The position numbers and the translations under genes are program-made. Below, one piece after another: positions 5,170 through 9,054 of a stretch of 9,054 nt of DNA (its first letter is position 1; each line of letters starts with the position of its first letter). The notes beneath the pieces are model-generated. The model saw only the letters and a list, made by a program, of their open reading frames with translations. It had not been told where the DNA came from and did not search any database. The stretch is from an uncultured Kineothrix sp. (GTDB lineage Bacteria > Bacillota > Clostridia > Lachnospirales > Lachnospiraceae), in contig CAJUMD010000128.1 of the NCBI GenBank assembly GCA_910587275.1, forward strand, positions 1-9,054, written 5' to 3'.

Positions 5170-6306
5170 ATGGGAAGGAAAAATGGCAATGGACGGGTAT
5201 ACGGCAAAGGAAAGCGGATCGCGGCAGCGGTCCTGCTTTTGGTATTGGGGGCTGTATTGGTAATGGGGAAGAACCGGACCGGCGGGGAAGCGGACCGGGC
5301 AGGAGCGGGAACGCAGTCTGACGGGGCGGAAGAAGGCAGTGTGGCTGCCCCGGTCAGGGAGTTTAAGAACCTGTGTGCTTATGAAGGGAACGTGTATTGC
5401 GGCGCCCATGGCTTGTTCGGGGAAGAAATCCCGGTGGAAAGCAATATTTTCACCATATGGAACGGAAAAATCTATTATGTGGAAAAAGTGCAGGAGGCGT
5501 TTGAGAGCCTGACGGACGAGCTGATGGAAATCAAGCGTTCCAATATGGACGGAAGCGGTGTGGAAGTGCTGGCAGATGATGTCTTCCTCGCAGGAGCGGG
5601 GTATGAGAAGCTGATTGGAAATAAACTTTTCTATGGATGCGGTTATGACGGGAACCATTTCATGCGGTATGTATGGGCGGACGTGGAGACGGGGGAAAAG
5701 GGGGAAGTTTCCTCGGACCGTATCGAGGGCATCCTGGGGTATGACGGGACATATCTGTATTACCGCGGAAGCGACAGGGAAAAGGAGCAGAATGTATTGG
5801 GGCGTGTGCACCTGGAGGAAGGACGGGACGAGATTCTGGCGTATTTTGCCGCGGTGGATGAGGAGGGGTATATCGAACATGCGGCTTACACGGACGGCAG
5901 ACTCTATTGCTTTACGCTGTCGGAGAAACCGGAAGGATATGATTACCGTACGTTTGTGTACCGGCTGGAAATCCGCAGTGCGGAAACGGGGGAAGTGGAG
6001 GATGTGCTTCCCATGGATTTCACCGGATCCGCGAATTATTCTTTTTTGGTGCAGGACGGGGAAGTATATGCCGCGGCAGCAGGGGAAATCATTGCGGTGA
6101 CACTGGATGGCGGGGAAAAGAGGACGGTTACGGCAATGGAGGAAGGGGAATACTGGGGGATTTTGTATTTTCTGCCGGGGGACGGATGGCTTTACTATGA
6201 GGCAATTGCAGAAACAAACGAAAAAACGGGAAATAACGACTATTTTTATCGTGTCCCCGTGGAAGGCGGAAAAAAAGAATTGCTAAGTGAGTGGTATACT
6301 ATGTAA
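5170..6306 (+). CDS. Membrane-anchored six-repeat beta-propeller-like protein (DUF5050-like)
   Basis: A 378-residue protein with a basic N-terminus (RKNGNGRVYGKGKR), one hydrophobic helix (about 17-33), a Gly/Ala/acidic linker (about 34-62), and a repetitive outer region. No lipobox cysteine follows the helix, so it is probably a signal-anchored protein exposed outside the membrane. Six units repeat the pattern 'G-(K/R/W)-(I/L)-Y-Y ... Y/L-R-(V/L/S) ... G': beginning near 98 (NGKIYYV, followed by IKRSNMDGSG), 150 (GNKLFYG), 192 (DGTYLYY), 242 (DGRLYCF), 296 (DGEVYAA) and 338 (DGWLYYE). Such DUF5050-type repeats form bladed propellers in clostridial surface proteins, usually of unknown ligand. 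ATG 5170 has GGGGAGG at 5156-5162. The last codons carry a promoter-like box for ppdK (6292-6301). I cannot assign a function beyond surface binding or sensing. Confidence 0.78.
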   Translation: MGRKNGNGRVYGKGKRIAAAVLLLVLGAVLVMGKNRTGGEADRAGAGTQSDGAEEGSVAAPVREFKNLCAYEGNVYCGAHGLFGEEIPVESNIFTIWNGKIYYVEKVQEAFESLTDELMEIKRSNMDGSGVEVLADDVFLAGAGYEKLIGNKLFYGCGYDGNHFMRYVWADVETGEKGEVSSDRIEGILGYDGTYLYYRGSDREKEQNVLGRVHLEEGRDEILAYFAAVDEEGYIEHAAYTDGRLYCFTLSEKPEGYDYRTFVYRLEIRSAETGEVEDVLPMDFTGSANYSFLVQDGEVYAAAAGEIIAVTLDGGEKRTVTAMEEGEYWGILYFLPGDGWLYYEAIAETNEKTGNNDYFYRVPVEGGKKELLSEWYTM

Positions 6307-6321
6307 AAATATGGTATACTA
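6292..6321 (+). promoter_or_regulatory. Two identical TGGTATACTA boxes upstream of ppdK
   Basis: TGGTATACTA occurs at 6292-6301 and again at 6312-6321, an exact ten-base direct repeat with a 20-base period. Each is an extended -10 element (TGG plus TATACT at 6295-6300 and 6315-6320) and contains the palindrome GTATAC. The first overlaps the end of the preceding gene. Neither has a good -35 at 16-18 bases. The start codon of ppdK follows 42 bases after the second box. Either both are promoters or the pair is a regulator site; promoter activity from at least the second is likely. Confidence 0.6.
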
Positions 6322-6362
6322 CTGTTAAATATCAGTAATTTTATATTAAGGAGAGGGAAATT

Positions 6363-8990
6363 ATGGCGAAATGGGTGTACTTATTTGAAGAAGGCAGTGC
6401 AGACATGAGAAACCTGTTAGGGGGTAAGGGGGCGAATCTGGCTGAAATGACACGGCTTGGGCTTCCGATTCCCCAGGGGTTCACGGTGACAACGGAAGCA
6501 TGTACTGATTATTACAGTCAGGGAAAAACGATTTCCGGCGAAATCGAAGCACAGATTTTCGAGGCATTGGAAGGGCTGGAGAAAAAGCAGGGAAAGAAGT
6601 TCGGCGATACGGAGAATCCGCTTTTGGTATCGGTACGTTCCGGCGCAAGGGCTTCCATGCCGGGAATGATGGATACAATCTTGAACCTTGGTCTGACGGA
6701 CACGGCAGTGGAAGGATTTGCGAAGAAGACAGGCAATCCCAGGTTTGCATACGATTCATACCGGAGGTTCATCCAAATGTTTTCCGATGTGGTAATGGAA
6801 ATCCCGAAATCTTATTTTGAGCGGATTTTGGACGAGATTAAGGAAAGCAAAGGCGTGAAGTTTGACACGGACCTGACGGCGGAGGACTTAAAAGAAGTAA
6901 TCGGAAAATTCAAGCAGGTATACAAAGATAAAATGGGAACGGATTTCCCCCAGGAGCCGAAGGTGCAGTTAATGGAAGCGGTGAAAGCCGTGTTCCGTTC
7001 CTGGGATAATGACAGGGCAATCGTGTACCGCCGGATGAACGATATTCCGGGTGACTGGGGAACTGCGGTTAACGTACAGGCGATGGTATTCGGAAATATG
7101 GGAAATACTTCCGGGACGGGCGTGGCATTTACGAGGAATCCTTCCACCGGCGCCAAAGGGATTTACGGGGAATACCTGATTAATGCACAGGGCGAGGATG
7201 TGGTTGCCGGAATCCGTACCCCCCAGCCCATTACGAAGCTGGAGGAGGATCTGCCGGAGTGCTATGCAAAATTCATAGAAATTGCCAATAAACTGGAAGA
7301 ACATTACCGTGACATGCAGGATATGGAGTTTACCATTGAGGACGGCAAATTGTTCTTCCTGCAGACAAGGAATGGTAAGAGGACCGCACAGGCGGCACTG
7401 CAGATTGCCTGCGATTTGGTGGACGAAGGAAAGATTACGCCCCAGGATGCGGTACTTCGTATCGAGGCGAAGTCTTTGGACCAGTTGCTGCATCCCACAT
7501 TTGATGCGGATGCGTTAAAAGCGGGTACGGTTATCGGACAGGCGCTTCCCGCTTCGCCGGGCGCCGCTGCCGGAAAGGTTTACTTTACGGCGGGGGATGC
7601 GAAAAAAGCCCATGAATCCGGCGAAAGGGTTATTTTGGTACGTTTGGAGACTTCACCGGAAGACATTGAGGGAATGCATGCGGCGGAAGGCATCCTGACG
7701 GTAAGGGGCGGAATGACCAGCCATGCTGCGGTTGTGGCGCGCGGCATGGGAACCTGTTGCGTATCGGGCTGCGGGGATATTTCCATTAATGAGGACGATA
7801 AGGTATTTCAGCTTGGCGGACATGTATACCATGAAGGGGATTATATTTCCCTGGACGGTTCCACCGGCAAGATTTACGACGGCGACATCAAGACCATGGA
7901 AGCATCCATCAGCGGCAATTTTGAAAGAATCATGGAATGGGCGGATTCCTTCCGCAAGCTGCAGGTACGCACAAACGCGGATACTCCCGCGGATGCGGCG
8001 AATGCCGTGAAATATGGGGCAGAGGGTATTGGTCTTTGCCGTACGGAGCATATGTTCTTTGAGCCTGACCGGATTCCGAAAATCCGCCAGATGATACTTG
8101 CAAGGACTTTACAGGAGAGGGAAAAGGCATTAAACGACCTGATTCCTTACCAGAAGGGTGATTTTAAAGGATTGTATGAGGCAATGGAGGGCAGACCGGT
8201 TACCATCCGTTTCCTGGATCCCCCGCTGCATGAGTTTGTTCCCACCGAGCAGGACGATATCGACGATTTGGCGGTGAAAATGATGATGACGGCAGAGGAA
8301 GTGCAGGAAGTCTGCGATTCCCTCCATGAATTCAATCCCATGATGGGACACCGCGGATGCCGTCTTGCCGTAACCTATCCGGAGATTGCACGGATGCAGA
8401 CAAGGGCAGTCATGGAAGCGGCGATTGAAGTGAAAGCGGAAAAAGGCTATGATGTGGTTCCCGAAATCATGATTCCGTTGGTAGGTGAAAAGAAGGAATT
8501 AAAGTTTGTAAAGGACATCGTGGTGGAAACGGCGGAAAAGGTGAAAAAGGAGAAAAATTCGGACATCAAATACCATGTGGGAACAATGATCGAGATTCCC
8601 CGGGCAGCGCTTTTGGCGGATGAGATTGCGGAAGAAGCGGAGTTTTTCTCATTCGGTACCAACGACCTGACACAGATGACCTTCGGCTTTTCCAGGGATG
8701 ATGCAGGTAAGTTCCTGGATGAGTATTATAAGAATAAGATTTATGAGTCCGACCCGTTTGCGAGACTGGATCAGAGCGGCGTAGGCCAATTGGTACAGAT
8801 GGCAGCAGAAAAAGGCAGGAAAACCAGACCGGATATTAAGCTGGGAATCTGCGGGGAGCACGGCGGCGATCCTTCCTCGGTGGAATTCTGCCATAAGGTT
8901 GGATTGACTTATGTGTCCTGCTCACCTTATAGGGTGCCGATTGCGCGGTTGGCGGCGGCACAGGCGGCGATAAACAATGTAGGAAAGTAG
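6363..8990 (+). CDS. ppdK: Pyruvate, phosphate dikinase
   Basis: A complete 875-residue enzyme that interconverts pyruvate + ATP + phosphate and PEP + AMP + diphosphate in the cytoplasm; in many anaerobes it serves PPi-linked glycolysis in place of pyruvate kinase, or gluconeogenesis. Domains in order: ATP-grasp nucleotide-binding part (about 1-340), phosphohistidine swivelling domain (about 390-510), and PEP/pyruvate TIM barrel (about 525-875). Key residues match the Clostridium symbiosum enzyme, known to me as K22, R92, D321, E323, Q335, H455, R561 and C831: here K22 (GGKGANLAEM), R92, D320, E322 and Q334 (FLQTRNGKRT), H454 in GGMTSHAAV, R560 in GLCRTEH, and C830 in GICGEHGGDP. The one-residue shift implies a single deletion before 320. 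T452, the site used by PPDK regulatory proteins, is kept, but no such regulator gene is in the window. ATG 6363 follows AAGGAGAGGG (6348-6357). Confidence 0.98.
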   Translation: MAKWVYLFEEGSADMRNLLGGKGANLAEMTRLGLPIPQGFTVTTEACTDYYSQGKTISGEIEAQIFEALEGLEKKQGKKFGDTENPLLVSVRSGARASMPGMMDTILNLGLTDTAVEGFAKKTGNPRFAYDSYRRFIQMFSDVVMEIPKSYFERILDEIKESKGVKFDTDLTAEDLKEVIGKFKQVYKDKMGTDFPQEPKVQLMEAVKAVFRSWDNDRAIVYRRMNDIPGDWGTAVNVQAMVFGNMGNTSGTGVAFTRNPSTGAKGIYGEYLINAQGEDVVAGIRTPQPITKLEEDLPECYAKFIEIANKLEEHYRDMQDMEFTIEDGKLFFLQTRNGKRTAQAALQIACDLVDEGKITPQDAVLRIEAKSLDQLLHPTFDADALKAGTVIGQALPASPGAAAGKVYFTAGDAKKAHESGERVILVRLETSPEDIEGMHAAEGILTVRGGMTSHAAVVARGMGTCCVSGCGDISINEDDKVFQLGGHVYHEGDYISLDGSTGKIYDGDIKTMEASISGNFERIMEWADSFRKLQVRTNADTPADAANAVKYGAEGIGLCRTEHMFFEPDRIPKIRQMILARTLQEREKALNDLIPYQKGDFKGLYEAMEGRPVTIRFLDPPLHEFVPTEQDDIDDLAVKMMMTAEEVQEVCDSLHEFNPMMGHRGCRLAVTYPEIARMQTRAVMEAAIEVKAEKGYDVVPEIMIPLVGEKKELKFVKDIVVETAEKVKKEKNSDIKYHVGTMIEIPRAALLADEIAEEAEFFSFGTNDLTQMTFGFSRDDAGKFLDEYYKNKIYESDPFARLDQSGVGQLVQMAAEKGRKTRPDIKLGICGEHGGDPSSVEFCHKVGLTYVSCSPYRVPIARLAAAQAAINNVGK

Positions 8991-9002
8991 ATTACAAATA
9001 TG

Positions 9003-9054
9003 TCGTAGGGCACGGAAATTTATTCTATAAAGAGGCAAACTAAATTTGCTACGA
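9003..9054. repeat. Inverted-repeat structure after ppdK, cut by the window end
   Basis: TCGTAG (9003-9008) is matched by its reverse complement CTACGA at the very last six bases (9049-9054). Between them lie two small stems, TTTAT/ATAAA (9019-9023 and 9027-9031) and GCAAA/TTTGC (9035-9039 and 9045-9049), and AAATTT occurs at both 9016-9021 and 9042-9047. There is no T run, so it is not an ordinary terminator as far as seen. The right arm probably continues outside the window. Confidence 0.5.

Noticed and set aside
4956..5321. 121-codon plus-strand frame spanning the gap between flavoprotein and propeller genes
   Set aside because: It overlaps both genes in another frame, lacks a binding site and has no domain; the gap itself is non-coding.
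4963..5880. 305-codon open frame on the minus strand
   Set aside because: It overlaps the flavoprotein end and the propeller gene, which have good ribosome binding sites and recognisable motifs; its composition (Pro, His, Arg, Phe rich) is typical of a shadow frame.

Overview
The window looks like chromosomal DNA from an anaerobic, Gram-positive clostridial bacterium, most probably Lachnospiraceae. The basis is strong AGGAGG-type ribosome binding sites, roughly 50% GC coding DNA with A/T-rich gaps, sigma-A-like TGnTATAAT promoters, and a clostridial-type pyruvate phosphate dikinase whose residue numbering differs by only one from the Clostridium symbiosum enzyme. All eight supported genes lie on the + strand. 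There is no transposase, integrase, CRISPR array, tRNA or rRNA, and nothing that points to a phage or plasmid.

Layout. Positions 1-226 are non-coding and hold one hairpin. An ECF-type sigma factor (227-793) overlaps a single-pass membrane protein (786-1928) with the architecture of its anti-sigma factor: a basic cytoplasmic part, one membrane helix, a Met/Ala/acidic low-complexity linker and a C-terminal extracytoplasmic domain. A GC-rich hairpin with a T run follows (1937-1966). Directly after it is an OmpR/PhoB-type regulator (1984-2670) whose receiver lacks the acidic pocket and the conserved lysine. Next, a clear promoter (2690-2717) precedes a DUF308/HdeD-like membrane protein (2763-3368) and a LacX-like aldose 1-epimerase family protein (3417-4295). 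A hairpin and a probable extended -10 promoter separate these from an iron-sulfur-flavoprotein-like FMN protein (4420-5046). After a 123-base gap with two small hairpins comes a membrane-anchored, six-repeat beta-propeller-like protein (5170-6306). Last is a full-length ppdK (6363-8990), preceded by two identical TGGTATACTA boxes 20 bases apart. An inverted-repeat structure begins just after ppdK and is cut by the window end.

How the genes may work together. The sigma/anti-sigma pair is a cell-envelope sensing unit. The regulator behind it could share its transcript by read-through of the hairpin. The remaining genes (membrane protein, sugar epimerase, redox flavoprotein, surface propeller, PPi-linked glycolytic enzyme) look like separate housekeeping or accessory units, not one pathway. 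I do not see a clearly new multi-gene system. The strongest points for a second look are the degenerate receiver domain, the Met-rich linker of the anti-sigma-like protein, the paired boxes before ppdK, the small repeated hairpin on both sides of the flavoprotein gene, and the truncated inverted repeat at the right end.
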